A stretch of 64,000 nucleotides of DNA from Caenorhabditis elegans (taxonomy: Eukaryota; Nematoda; Chromadorea; Rhabditida; Rhabditidae), in contig NC_003283.11 in the NCBI RefSeq assembly GCF_000002985.6, forward strand, positions 6,076,001-6,140,000. Reading direction: 5' to 3'. The notes below the pieces were generated by a model. The model ran no database searches. It saw only the letters and a list, made by a program, of their open reading frames with translations, and was not told where the DNA came from. Below are positions 37,801 to 48,500 of the stretch, one piece after another (the first letter of the stretch is position 1; every line of letters begins with the position of its first letter). Position numbers and translations under genes: made by a program.

Positions 37801-38649
37801 ATACAGTTTTCGAGTTTTTAATTGTATTGACTCGAAAAGGTTAACAAACATAAAAAAACGTTTTTATAGGAAACGATGGACCACGAAACAAGCAACCAGT
37901 TGGACCATGTTGGTTCTGTTTATCGAATGTAGACGCCGAAAAGCATTTGGTGGTCGCCATTGGAAATAAATGCTACGCAGCCATGCCGAAAGGACCACTC
38001 ACTGAAGATCACGTTATGGTTCTATCTGTTGGACATATTCAATCACAAGTTTCTGCTCCAGTTGAAGTTCGTGATGAGATTGAAAAGTTCAAGAGTGCGT
38101 TCACATTGATGGCGAATAAGGTAATTATTTAAAACAGAAATTCGTTTTTTTAGCCTCAAAATCTGTATATTTCAGCAAGGAAAAGCATTGGTCACGTTTG
38201 AACGTAATTTCCGCACACAACATTTGCAAGTTCAAATGGTTATGATCGATAAATCATCTTCGAAAGCATTGAAATCATCGTTTACAACTGCTGCTGCTTG
38301 TGCTGGTTTCGAGTTGGTCACAATGGGTCCTGATGAAAGTGTAAGTTCGGATTAATTATTTTACAATGAATAAAAGACAACGTTTCAGCTTCTCGACATG
38401 GTCAATGAAGGATGTCCATACTTTGTCGCAGAGCTTCCTGATGGATCAAAGCTTTTCACTAGAAGTATGAAAGGATTCCCATTGCATTTCGGACGTGAAG
38501 TTCTTGCTTCTACACCTATTCTGGATTGTGAAGACAAAGTTGATTGGAAAGCTTGTGTACTCGCGAAAGAGAAGGAAGTCGAACTGGTCAATAAACTGAA
38601 ATCTGATTTCAAACCTTTTGACTTCACTGCTGAAGATGACTCCGACTAA
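31828..38649 (+). CDS. CWF19-like protein 1 (CWF19L1/Drn1 family, CwfJ domains)
   Basis: Eight exons, 31,828-31,920, 31,971-32,085, 32,134-32,577, 32,624-32,777, 32,852-32,970, 37,870-38,120, 38,176-38,340 and 38,389-38,649, give 533 residues (human CWF19L1 is 538). The N-terminal metallophosphatase-like part starts KILCCGDVNGNF and includes YLSGVEG, DILLTSVWP and LKPRYHFAGL. The C-terminal CwfJ part has GPCWFCLSN, a HIT-like segment FRTQHLQVQ, and FPLHFGREVL. The yeast relative Drn1 binds the lariat-debranching enzyme Dbr1, so a role in intron-lariat turnover is likely. Intron 1 needs a GC donor (AAG/GCATGT): the GT alternative puts a stop in frame. Intron 5 is 4.9 kb and contains two other genes on the opposite strand. 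Confidence 0.92.
33038..34562 (-). CDS. Old Yellow Enzyme-like NADH:flavin oxidoreductase, copy A
   Basis: Exons from the right: 34,311-34,562, 33,575-34,261, 33,250-33,527 and 33,038-33,194, giving 457 residues. OYE-family marks are visible: the N-terminal FRNGKTAQNRFLKAALTE (barrel entry), ALAVVQLSHGGRQ, FDGVELHGAHGYLLAQF (substrate-binding His and surrounding motif), GGSIENRQR and the FMN-phosphate region GIGLGRPITAEPDLP. These are TIM-barrel FMN enzymes that reduce activated C=C bonds or oxidise NAD(P)H. The physiological substrate is unknown. The gene is nested in intron 5 of the CWF19-like gene and is a tandem paralogue of copy B. The first two exon lengths are identical (252 and 687 nt). 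Confidence 0.9.
34563..35300. other. Gap between the two nested oxidoreductase genes, with a foldback element
   Basis: 34,563-35,030 is the upstream region of copy A and shows no gene. 35,037-35,279 is a foldback element: GGGAACACAACATGCTGAGA at the left pairs with the reverse complement near CAGAACTTTGCGTTTCTGTA at the right, and TTTGACGCGCAAAATATTTC pairs with ATTTTGCGCGTCAAATATGT. The same family occurs near 19,206, 37,437 and 38,926. Confidence 0.65.
35301..36932 (-). CDS. Old Yellow Enzyme-like NADH:flavin oxidoreductase, copy B
   Basis: Exons from the right: 36,681-36,932, 35,943-36,629, 35,477-35,766 and 35,301-35,439, giving 455 residues. The same motifs as copy A appear: FRNGRETNNRFLKSALTE, ALAVIQLSHAGRQ, GIEIHGANGYLLSQF, GGSLENRQR, GIGLGRPITAEPDLP. 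The catalytic-region His-Gly-Ala-His of copy A is His-Gly-Ala-Asn here, the more usual HxxN arrangement in the family. The start MSLRRFPHAE was chosen because exon 1 then matches copy A in length; an in-frame ATG at 36,983 would add 17 residues. The fourth exons of the two copies have diverged most. Nested in the CWF19-like intron. Confidence 0.9.
36933..37869. other. Rest of CWF19-like intron 5, with a foldback repeat
   Basis: Upstream of copy B is AT-rich sequence without a supported exon. 37,437-37,785 is a copy of the TTTGACGCGCAAA foldback family: GGGAACACAAACTTGTAAGA at the left, ATTCTCACAATTTTGTGTTC at the right, with CTCGTAGCGAAAACTACAGT mirrored by ACTGTAGTCTTCGCTATGAG inside. The CWF19-like exon 6 begins about 85 bp after it. 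Confidence 0.65.
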
Positions 38650-39307
38650 TCAAGGATTTTAATTTTTACGATCTGTTATTTATTTTATTGCTTTTCTAAA
38701 TATTTATTAACTTAATTCCTCTCTTTTTGCTTGTTTTCTTGTGAAAAACTTTAAGATCAGTTTATGAAGAAGAAGAATTTTAATGCACACGAAAATGTTA
38801 TTTGAAAAAAAAATTACTCTCAATTTGAAGGAAATTGGATAAATATGTGAAAAGACAAATGTAGTTTTCTTTAATTCTGAAAAAAACTAATCTTTCTACA
38901 ATAATTTTTATTTAAGCAGTTACAAATTACGGGAACTTACAGTTCTATTGCGAAAATATCTCGCAGCGAAAACTACAATAATTTTTTAAAAATTACTACT
39001 GTAGTGCATGTGTCGATTTACGGGATCGGGGTCTAACAAGGAAGAATTATTTATTTATCGATAAAATATTAAAGGAAAAAATGAGACTATAATGCGAAAT
39101 AACGAAGGAAAATGGAACATTGCTGTCAATATTCAAAAACAAATTCCTATGCTACAGTAGTAAAACTTTCATGAAATATCCTCATTCTTGAGATACATAA
39201 GTTTCACGAGAAAATGCCAAAAGTGAACTCACAAGGTGTCGGCTGCTGTATCTATTGATTTCAATGTATTAAAATTTTGAACCATGTGTTATCATGCAGA
39301 ACAAATG

Positions 39308-39488
39308 CCACGTGGTGTCAGAGTGTCCCATGTCGGTTTGATCTACGTAGATCTACAAAATATGTGGGAGTTGAGACGCAGAGTTCTCAACTGATTTCGC
39401 ATGGTTAAGAACGTGTTGACGTTTGGGGAAAAAATTCCCCCATTTTTTGTAGATCAATTCCCGATGGAACAGCCTGAAACCACGTGAA
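39308..39488. mobile_element. Foldback element, GATCTACGTAGATC family
   Basis: The left end CCACGTGGTGTCAGAGTGTC and following GGTTTGATCTACGTAGATC pair with the right end, which reads GTAGATCAATTCCCGATGGA and then CAGCCTGAAACCACGTG. The middle contains GCATGGTTAAGAACGTGTTG. The same middle and end sequences occur at about 44,590-44,785 and, more decayed, at 18,826-18,960, so this is a dispersed non-coding family. Confidence 0.75.
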
Positions 39489-39651
39489 ATGTTAGAAAAA
39501 ATTTTGTTATTTGGGCGTTTCTTTCTATAGTTCCTAGATTGTGAGTTATACTTATTTGAAAACTAATAAAAATCACCAAAAAATCAAAACCGCATATACT
39601 TTTGGCCAACACTGTACATACTCTCCAATAGCAACACATGAATTATTATTG

Positions 39652-39838
39652 AAAAAATACGATCGCACAATTTTCTCATAATTTATTTTTGATTTACCTT
39701 GTTGAATAGGCTCCTTCTCTTCCTCCGGCAAGACAGCCGCAACAAAATAGCAACGGCAACAAGATTGGGGGCGGAGTCAAGTTCAACAGGTAGATCAAAA
39801 ATAAATTTTGAGAAATTTGTGCGATCGTATTTTTTCGA
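39652..39838. mobile_element. Small inverted-repeat element (MITE-like)
   Basis: The left arm AAAAAATACGATCGCACAAT continues to ATTTATTTTTGATTTACC. It matches the reverse complement of the right arm, which starts GGTAGATCAAAAATAAAT and ends TGTGCGATCGTATTTTTTC. Arms are about 48 bp. The non-repeated core (about 39,705-39,785) is GC-richer and contains CTTCCTCCGGCAAGACAGCC. No coding capacity; family unknown. Confidence 0.75.
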
Positions 39839-40520
39839 TAATATCTACTTCAGGATATCTTTTTATTATTTTCTCGAATTTCACTTGTTTCTAGAAAATA
39901 TTGCTTGCAAATTTCCCTAACAATTCTCGATTCCGAAATGGTTTTGTCGTCGAAATGGTCGAAATGGAAATGATTTTTTTAAATAGCTCAACTTTTGTAA
40001 AACCTAATTTCATAGCTTTCAAACGTGACATTTATTTGGATACTTACTATTAGGACTAGAAAATGATATTTTTATAACTGAATTTCAAAATGTGGGGTTA
40101 TATATAATACACAAGTACCGGGAAAGTATTTACGTGACCAAAGGTTATCATAATGGCATCAAGACGTATTATATTGATTTAAACTCTTTTGCATGATTTT
40201 AATTTATTTCTGAATTTCTCCACTAATTTCATTAGTGTGATCGATACTCTCTGCTACTCCTCGACGAGCACAAAAGGTACGTTAGCCAGAAATGTAAATT
40301 AGATACTAGGATACATCGAGGTTCCGTTATTGTATTTTAGATTTAAGTAAATTTCAAGGAGAAAAATTTTCACTCCAAAAACGAAAAAATTTTTGAGGAA
40401 CCCATTTGAATTGTTTCCAAATTTTGTCGTTTTTGAGAACCTCAAACACATACAATTTATTTTTTAAAATTTAATATTACCATTTCTTTTGAAAACGTAA
40501 TATAATTTCCATTTTTAAGA

Positions 40521-41847
40521 ATGTCCGCCGCTCTACGTGAAAATGAGCTCATTATTCGAGCATGCATCCTGTACGAGTCTCTCGACCACAAACCAATTGA
40601 GGAGTCATACGAAAACTTCTGTAGAAAAGTTGGAAAAGACGTGATGACGTTCTACGAATTCGATTTTCTGTTTTATCAATTTAAAAACGGGAATCACGAC
40701 CTGTATCATGATCGCAGGTATGAAATGGCTTTTAGAAGAATAAACACTGGTTAATTCAATTTTTAGTAAGGATCCGAAACAACTGATGCTGTCGGAAATG
40801 CCAATCGACGTGATGCCCGATATTTTGAAACACGTGAGTGGTGGTGATAGGTAAGATTTTGTTAAATTAAACCTCAATTTCATAATTCATATTCAGATTG
40901 GCTGTTCGAAAAGTGTCCCGAAATCTTCGCCACATTATTTAAACCATGCCATCAGGATTTCATCACATTTCACTTATCAGGGATAACAACTCGTTGCAGA
41001 TGATTCTTAATGATGCTGAGGTTTTGTACAGTCCAAGAGATGGTGGATGCGATGTCACGTATACTCATTATATTCAACAGCCTGTAGGTGGCGGACACTC
41101 AAGTCATATTAAGCAAGCATTTATTGAAGGATTTGATTATACGGATATATTCTACAATGATTTCAAAATACTGCTGAAAAACAAAAAAAAGTGTGCCTAG
41201 ACGATTTCACGATTCGCATGGTCAACGATGAAGGAACGACTTCTGAAAAAGATGTCGAAAATATCACTCATGCCATTGAATCATCAAAAATATTTAACGT
41301 CGATTGGGTCAAAATTGATGGTTTGAGCTTTGCGGAAATCTGTCCAATCTTGGCACAAATTCAACCTACCAGCCTGCACTTTGAAGTGAAAAATGGTACG
41401 ATTGGTCACGAAGACGTTGTGAATCTTAAACAATGGAAAAAAGCCGACATTTTCAATTCGTATACCTACATGACCATTCCGATTGAGAATTTTCTACATT
41501 TTAACCATATCTCCATTAGTTTGACAGAACTCACCACTGATGACGCGCTGAAAATTTGTAATGTACGTTTAATTTGTATAAATTATTTCAATAAAGTTCA
41601 TTTTTAGATGCTCGACTCCTCGGAAACTTTTTATAAAGCATCGATCACTGTGAGAGACTTCAATTTGATGGAAATTGCGAGAGTCTTCGATCCGGAAAAT
41701 GAAATCATCAACGAAGAGAATGGAAATGAAGAACTCTACTACACAGCCGCAGATGGCACAAATTTCAGAATTCATATCTACTCGGAACAGAACGAAAAAA
41801 ATTTGAACATTGAAGTATGTAGCAGTCTCGGAAGATCAATTCCATAA
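40521..41847 (+). pseudogene. F-box A (HTH_48/F-box/FTH) gene with a stop and a frameshift
   Basis: Pieces 40,521-40,717, 40,767-40,850, 40,897-41,562 and 41,608-41,847 spell the standard C. elegans fbxa layout. First is a Mos1-type HTH_48 domain (RENELIIRACILYESLDHKP), then an F-box (LSEMPIDVMPDILKHVSGGD, LAVRKVSRNLRHII), then an FTH/DUF38 domain (NVDWVKIDGLSFAEI, TVRDFNLMEIARVF). The frame is broken twice: TAA at 40,940-40,942 right after the F-box helix, and a shift at the A run 41,183-41,190. There the upstream frame ends at TAG 41,198 and the homologous sequence continues in another frame (CLDDFTIRMVNDEG). F-box proteins are SCF ubiquitin-ligase adaptors, but this copy cannot make a full-length one unless the breaks are errors or spliced out. 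Confidence 0.8.
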
Positions 41848-42512
41848 TTACTCGAATTTTTCAATAAATGTGTTCATTTTCATGTAGTGAATTATAAAAT
41901 TTCAATACTCAACAGAATAACACATTTGACGGATTATTTGAATGTGCATTTTATTAATTTTTAGTTTAAGAAATGTGGTTTCTTCCAAACTGTCCGTGGA
42001 GAGAGTGCAACGGATTGATCAAAAACTGTTACGCTTCTGTAAAGGAGATCTTTAAATACTTGCATTCTACCAGCAGTATGGTTTCTCACAACCTTGATAG
42101 AAAAAGTTGAACGGACATTTTTTATGCAATCTAATATCATAAAGCCACCAAAGATGCTGAAAGATGCTGAGATGACGAATTGTATAAATTGAGATGAGCG
42201 GTCGATATTTTCTCTGAAATTTGAAAGTTTCTGAAAAATCGAAAAAGAAAAAAGATATTGTTTCGATAAGTTTTACTATTCCCTAGTTGGTTTGCTGCTG
42301 TGCACAAATAAAAGCATCAACTATAGTTGGTATACTTATAAATATTTATTGGAAAACTAATAGAATGTTGAACAACTCAAGAAGTTAACTCCAAAACTGA
42401 TGTTGATGAAGAACACAATTAAAAAAACCACCAGTCAATTGTGATGAGATACGTGTCAAACCAAAACTTCAAAATTATATATTAATTAAACCCTTCAGAT
42501 TTTCAAAGAATA
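41848..42512. other. Gap between F-box pseudogene and ceh-49
   Basis: AT-rich sequence holding the probable 3' ends of both neighbours (AATAAA within TTTCAATAAATGTG at about 41,863 on +). No further gene or repeat was recognised. Confidence 0.5.
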
Positions 42513-44201
42513 TTAATTGTGGTCCATTTTCACTGAAGACGTAGCCTTGCGCCTTCTCATATTCGTGAAATAATTGATGATCGTGCTTTTGCAAAGATTG
42601 AGAGTACTTCCCAGTTGCTTCATTTCCAGCGAGTCTGGACGGGGATTGGTCTCGAAAAAGATGCTGAGTTGGCTTTTTTGATCCTGCGACAGCAAACATC
42701 GTGCTCGCGGAGTTTTTGTTGTCCTGGAAATTGGTAACTTTATTGTCAAAACTTGGGGTTCCTTGAATAAAGTTTGTACCAAATCGCACGAAAGCATTGT
42801 CAGATTATTTCAAAATTTTGGGTCAAAGTTTTTGTAAATTGCTAAAATTTTTCAAAAATATCAACTTTCCAAGTAATGTTGATATGTCAGATCTTTTTTA
42901 TTGTAAATTAAAACATTCAAACAACTTTTGAAAAGTGTTACTTTGATATTTTGTCGTTCGGAATCTGACGATCCAAGCTTTCTTATTTTGCCTCATACAT
43001 ATCTAGTTGGAAACTCCTAATATTATTTGAAATAAAAATTTCCAACAACTTTAAACATACTTGTCAGCCTTCTCCTTCTTCAAATCAAGCTTCCAAATCT
43101 CTGCGCGATCATCCTCAGACATTTCCAGCCAATTGAACATTCTCTGGTAGACCGTTCTTCCCATGGAAACTGCGTCCCATGGTTTTGGATGATTCAGCAG
43201 TTCGGACAACGATCCTTGAGTTCTGTTGAGAATGTGCTCCGCGAAATTTGTTTGGTTCATTGGTTTCGAAATTTCAATATGCCTCTTGTTTTCGGAAAAG
43301 AAGACAAACATCTTATCACAGAGATCTTTTAAATCGAAGTCAATCTCTTTTATGATTGTTGGATTATCAAGCATCGCAAGAGCTTCCTGCTTGCTGTACT
43401 TTGACTGTTCAGAGTTACTCGATGAGGGAGATACAGCTTCTTGTCTCTGTTTAAGAGGTGCTCCTGAAAAACGTTTGATGTTACATGTAAATTGTCACTT
43501 CAGACTTACTCTTCTGATACGGAGCTGCTCTTGTCTGGGAGGGCTGGGTCTGAACCACTTGAGTATTATTCTGAAAAATTTAAATAAAACATCATTTAAT
43601 TCAGTTTCAAAATGTGGTTTGGTTTTGTCTATGAATAGCTCAATTATAGTACGGGAAATACTACCAAGTGATATGTGAAATTTTGTGGTTTTCCCCAAAA
43701 ATACGGTACCTGGTCCCGACACGATAAATGTTCGTAATCTGCAAAGGGGGTGTGCGCCTTCAAAGAGTACTGTAATCGCCAATGCTCGTTGTGGCAAATG
43801 TTCCCGTTGAAATCAATTTACTAGACTTCTTAAAGACCCTTTTGCGTTTAACAAAAATGTACCGTGTCGAGACCAGTCACCATATTTTTTGGACAAAACT
43901 TAGCATCTGTGTAATAAGATCCCATTTGACTTACCTCCTTCTTCGCATCTATATCATTGTCGAGTTGTGAATACATGGTCATTTGTTTTGGAGCATCCAT
44001 TGTCACGCAGTGCCCCATAACTTGTGGAATCGTAGCGTAGATATTGAAGGGGGTGTCGAGCAAAAATGGATAGGCAACTATTGGAGTTTGAAAATGGCTT
44101 GTCAATTCAACTAAATGTTCTACTGGAACTGAATTTGAGCAACCATATTGAGTGTAGTTTGGCGTGTAGGGAGAATTGGTGAAACACGAGAAGTCGGACA
44201 T
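42513..44201 (-). CDS. ceh-49: ONECUT-type CUT-homeobox transcription factor CEH-49
   Basis: Exons from the right: 43,935-44,201, 43,510-43,570, 43,061-43,463 and 42,513-42,723, phases consistent, 313 residues. Exon 3 carries one CUT domain, including FAEHILNRTQGSLSELLNHP and WDAVSMGRTVYQRMFNWLEM. Exon 4 carries the homeodomain, with RARCLLSQDQKSQLSIFFET, PRPDSLEMKQLGSTLNL and the recognition helix STIINYFTNMRRRK (Asn and Arg of the WFxNxR motif kept, Trp-Phe replaced by Tyr-Phe). One CUT plus a divergent homeodomain is the ONECUT arrangement. The N-terminus is Tyr/Pro/Thr-rich. A TTTTCAG acceptor lies 5 bp before the ATG. The symbol is from family plus position. Intron 1 (43,571-43,934) holds a dispersed repeat. 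Confidence 0.85.
43685..43880. repeat. Dispersed C. elegans repeat in ceh-49 intron 1
   Basis: The stretch with TACGGTACCTGGTCCCGACA, GTGTGCGCCTTCAAAGAGTA and the end ACCGTGTCGAGACCAGTCAC resembles a very common C. elegans non-coding repeat family, recognised from memory. The ends form a short inverted repeat (GGTCCCGACACG and CGTGTCGAGACC). No coding. Confidence 0.6.
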
Positions 44202-45592
44202 TTTACCTGAAAATTTGAATTTTTGGATGTAAATATGTCAATGGAAAACATTGAAAAGAAATGTTTAAAGATTACAGCCAGTTTAAAACAGTAGTAAAAA
44301 AATAAAGAGGAAAATGATAAGAACAAGTAAAATATGAGGGCTCGAGATCACGGTATATTTCTAATGATATATTTTAACGAAGATATTAACATGGAAAATA
44401 TATACTCCAATCTATAAGTTGACAGGCAGAGGTGCCAAATTCAATAGTCAGGTGAAGACGAAGAGTGACCAAGAAACAAGAAAATGAATGGTCCCACCAA
44501 GAAACGCTGACTCTGTGGCTGTAAATGGGCGGATACGGGAAGACGGGGGTCATCTCCACACCTCACTCTGTTTAACTGGTTTTATAACTGGAGGCGATAC
44601 AGAGGGCTCCATTTTGGTTTGATCTACGTAGATCAACAAAAAATGCGGTAGTTTTTTTGTTGATCTGTTCTTAACTTGCATGGTTAAGAACGTGCTGAGG
44701 TCAAATTTTTTTGAGCTAAACACTCCCGCATTTTTTGTAGATCAAACTGTAATAAGACAGCGTGACACCACGTGGCGATGTATTTAGTTGAGAGAAATAA
44801 ATACTTGGTTCCCCTAGGTTGAAAGGTTCGATTTGGCGGTGTGACTATTTTTTGTTGTCACTTTGATAAAAGCCTATACAAGATACGTTTTGTATTTTAA
44901 CTGAAATTTAAAAAGTAAGATTTTCATGGTGGTAAAGTAAAAATTGACAGATTTCGTACGATGGGAGGGAAACTTCTAATTTGAGAATTCATAGATAACT
45001 GGATAAGATGTATTTTAAAGAATCTATGTGCAAATTGAGAATTTGATTGAACATTAAAAAAAAGACAATGAGAACATATAACAAAACTAATTAACTTATT
45101 GAACTGCAACCCGAACTTTTTTTTCACTAATTCACTACTCCCGTTGGTTTTATATAAATGTTTTGAAGACCCTCCTAAATAATAATTATTAATAAGTCTA
45201 TAGTGCACACTGTTCCTTCATCTTTTACTTGCATTTACATTTTGTTTTGAATTCGAATAATGGTATCAATTATTTTAATTAAATTTATTTGTTAAAATAT
45301 AGTCTTCAAAGTTTACCGTCAAATGGAACAATTCTTCGAAAAACGGGCGAATTAAAATAATGTGATGTGTCAAATGATATATTGGGGAAAACATGGGATA
45401 TACATATCAGGGGACTTTTTCGAAGACAATGAAAGATTTCGTGAAGTATCATAGAACATAACATTTGAAATGGTCCTTTCGTTTCGAATAGTGGAAACTA
45501 ATCTCGGCAAGGTAATACAACTAAAATGGCAAAACTACCCAATAAAAAAGTATTGATTGATTTGAATTTATAAAAATTAAGCGAAAATGTTT
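44202..45592. other. Upstream of ceh-49 and downstream of ttn-1; one foldback element
   Basis: 44,202-44,580 is the ceh-49 upstream region with no recognised elements. 44,590-44,785 is a second full copy of the GATCTACGTAGATC foldback family (TTTGATCTACGTAGATCAAC, GCATGGTTAAGAACGTGCTG, GCATTTTTTGTAGATCAAAC, ending ACACCACGTGGC). 44,800-45,592 is AT-rich and must contain the ttn-1 3' UTR and poly(A) region. No other gene is supported. Confidence 0.6.
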
Positions 45593-48500
45593 CTACCGAC
45601 GAATCGTTCTTCGTTGAGGAAGTGCAGCAGACGAGCCTGAAAGTTGGAAGGTAAACATATAAAATTAATTTTTTTGACATACAACATGACATTGAGCAAC
45701 AATATCAACGAACACCACGAGAAATAGAGATGAGTAGAACATGGACAACACTGAAAATGAACGAGTTACACACAAACACGATATCAATTCTAGGATGTTT
45801 CCGACACTCACCTTCGGATAGAATCATTGCATTCGCCAACTCTTCACCGTTCTGGTTACGAATTGTGCACAGGTATTCACCGAAATGTTTCTTGTCAACG
45901 GAATTGATTAATAGAGATGAATTAGTATCAGATGATGTAATTGTATATCCATCGAGACCTGTCAACTATTTCGTGAATAAATTATAAAAACCTAATAAAC
46001 TTACCATCAATCAATTCATTTCCGTTGTAGAACCATCGACATGCAGGGGCAGGTGTGCCAGAGAACGAAGCTCGCAGCTCTGCTCTGAAAGTTAAAATAT
46101 ATTAGAATCGAGTTAGTTTTAGAAGTGTATACCTGTTCTTCTCGCACGTTTGCACTGAAATCGGCGACTCATTGAATTTCGGTTTTGCTCCGACAGTTCT
46201 GAAAGAAAAATTTCATTAAAAAAATGAATCACAAAATGAATCTTACTTTGTAGATTGTACAACAGTCAGTTCTAACTCTGCATTTGCCTGTCCGGATGGA
46301 TTGATCGCAGTCAATTCATACTTTCCAGCATCTGCGCGAGTTACGTTTGCGATTCGAAGAATGAACTTGTCACCTTCGTTTCTCATCTGGAAATTGACTT
46401 TAATGAACAAAGGGGACTAATGAAACTTGCCATATATTTCTCTTCGTTGTTCAATTTTTGACCAGCCTTTGTCCATGAAATAACTGGATCCGGGTGTCCG
46501 ATAACTTTAGCGCGCAGCTCGACGCTGACACCTGGATCTGATCTGGTTGTTGGCTCAAAGTCAAATACTCGTGGCGCTTCATCAGCTACTGATCGTTCGT
46601 TATCTGAAAATTATTTCCTTTTTGAACATCCAAATAGTAAATCAACTCACTTCTAACATCAAGTTGCATTGTGCAGCGCGCAATACCAGATTGGTTTTTG
46701 GCTTCCACAGTGTATTCGCCACCGTCTTCAGGGAAGACATCGGCGATAGTGAGGAATACCTGAAGTTGATATTTAAAACAAAATAATTTTCAAATTGTAA
46801 TTTCTGTACCATATTTTCAGATCTTGAATAGCTGAACGAAGGAGAGTCAACAATTGTGACTTTGTTTCGAAGCCAGCGAATTTGAAGTGGCTCAGAAGCC
46901 TGGACGAGTTCAGCAGCTAACTCGACACGACTTCCATCGACCACTTTACGTACTGATTTGATCTTTTCGAATCTGAAATTGGTTTAAAAAAAATTAAAAA
47001 AAAAAAAGGTTAAATGATTATACAATCTACTATATACCTAAAGAGTGGTGGGATTCCTTCAGCAGCATTTGGATCCACTCCACTAACTTGCAGATTCATC
47101 TAAAAATTGAGAATACGTTTTAGATCAATTCTCATTTTACTCACATTTGTAACAGCACTTCCAAGTTCATTCACAGCTTCGCAAGCGTATGTTCCTTCGT
47201 CACCTGGTGTCACTGAGATGAATTTCAGTGAGGCACATTCACCATCGTATGACATGGTGTAGCTGCAATTATTGGATAAGAATAACTTAACTAGTGATCT
47301 ACATACCGGTCAGCTTGGGGTAATAAGCGAACTGAGTTTCTTGTCCAGATGATTGACGCACACGGATATGCACTGACCGAGCATTCCACGCAGAGAGACT
47401 CATTTAAGTTTGCCTGAAAATATAATGTTAATGTAAAGGTACAGAGGCTAGACAAAAAACATACTTGAGACCTGCCAGGCAGGACTTCGATGAAGTTGGG
47501 GGCTTTGGCCTCCTTTCGACTTTTCCGTTTGGCTACCTGAGCAGCAGAATCTTCTTTATTGGGCAGCACATCGATCTGAAAAAATGTAACTAGTATGGGA
47601 AATTAGGAGAATTGGAAAAAATAACTATAAATCCTACAAACCTCTGATGTACAAGTTATGATTCCTTCATTGTTTGCAGCAGTACAATTGTAGAATCCCT
47701 TGTCGAAAGTCGAAACGTGATGGACCTAAATCAAAATGATTATTTGGAATATTTCTTACATTAACCTTACCTCGAGATAGTAAAAGTCCCCGTCGTTGTA
47801 AATAGAATATTTGTTACCAGTCTCCAAAATGATACCTTCCTTATCCCAATGAACTTGGGGCATTGGGTTCCCACTGATGGCAGTTTTAAGTCTCAGTGAC
47901 TTGTACTCCTCGAGAACCTTTCTTGGTTTAGGCTTCACCATGAACTTGGGCCGACAAACACGCTTGTTACGAGAGTTTATTGCAGCACGAACTTCATCGA
48001 GCGCGGCGTTGGCGGCACTTTCTGGTCGACTGTCAATTGAAGCCCTTGGTTCGTCGAGTCTAAGACTTTGAGCCAAAGCTTTTGCAAGTTTGTCAGCGTC
48101 GTTGGTGGTGCTTCGGTGAGGACGCAGCTTCCTTCCGAGTTTTCCAGCGACGGCAGCAGATGCTCCGGCTTTCAAATCCATATCTTCTAAACCTTGCAAG
48201 AACATGGGCGCAGCTCCCTTTTTAACTCTTGCAGTGGCAGCAGAAGATGATGCTCTTGGATGTTCTTCAGAAAATGCAACTTTTGGTTGAACGGCAAGCA
48301 CTGGTTCGAGAACATGCTTGAACTGTGGTGGTTCAGCTTTTCTCCGTTCATCAGAAACATTCAACCTTCCGGCGGTTCGCAGCACACCGTGGATGTTGGA
48401 TGCTTCGACGAAGTACATTCCTAGGCTTGCCAATGATACGTTCTTGATGGAAAGAACACTTGTTGTGTCCGAGGGGAAAGTAATCTTGACATCTTTTCCC

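Larger units (their letters stand above)
38650..40520. other. Intergenic region rich in transposon remnants
   Basis: After the CWF19-like stop there is AT-rich 3' sequence. 38,926-39,160 is a degraded TTTGACGCGCAAA-family copy (TTACGGGAAC, CTCGCAGCGAAAACTACAAT). 39,308-39,488 is a foldback of the GATCTACGTAGATC family, and 39,652-39,838 is a separate short inverted-repeat element (both listed). 39,840-40,520 is AT-rich without evident features. Confidence 0.6.

Noticed and set aside
43226..43678. 150-codon + frame opposite ceh-49
   Set aside because: Antisense of the CUT-domain exon and adjoining intron.
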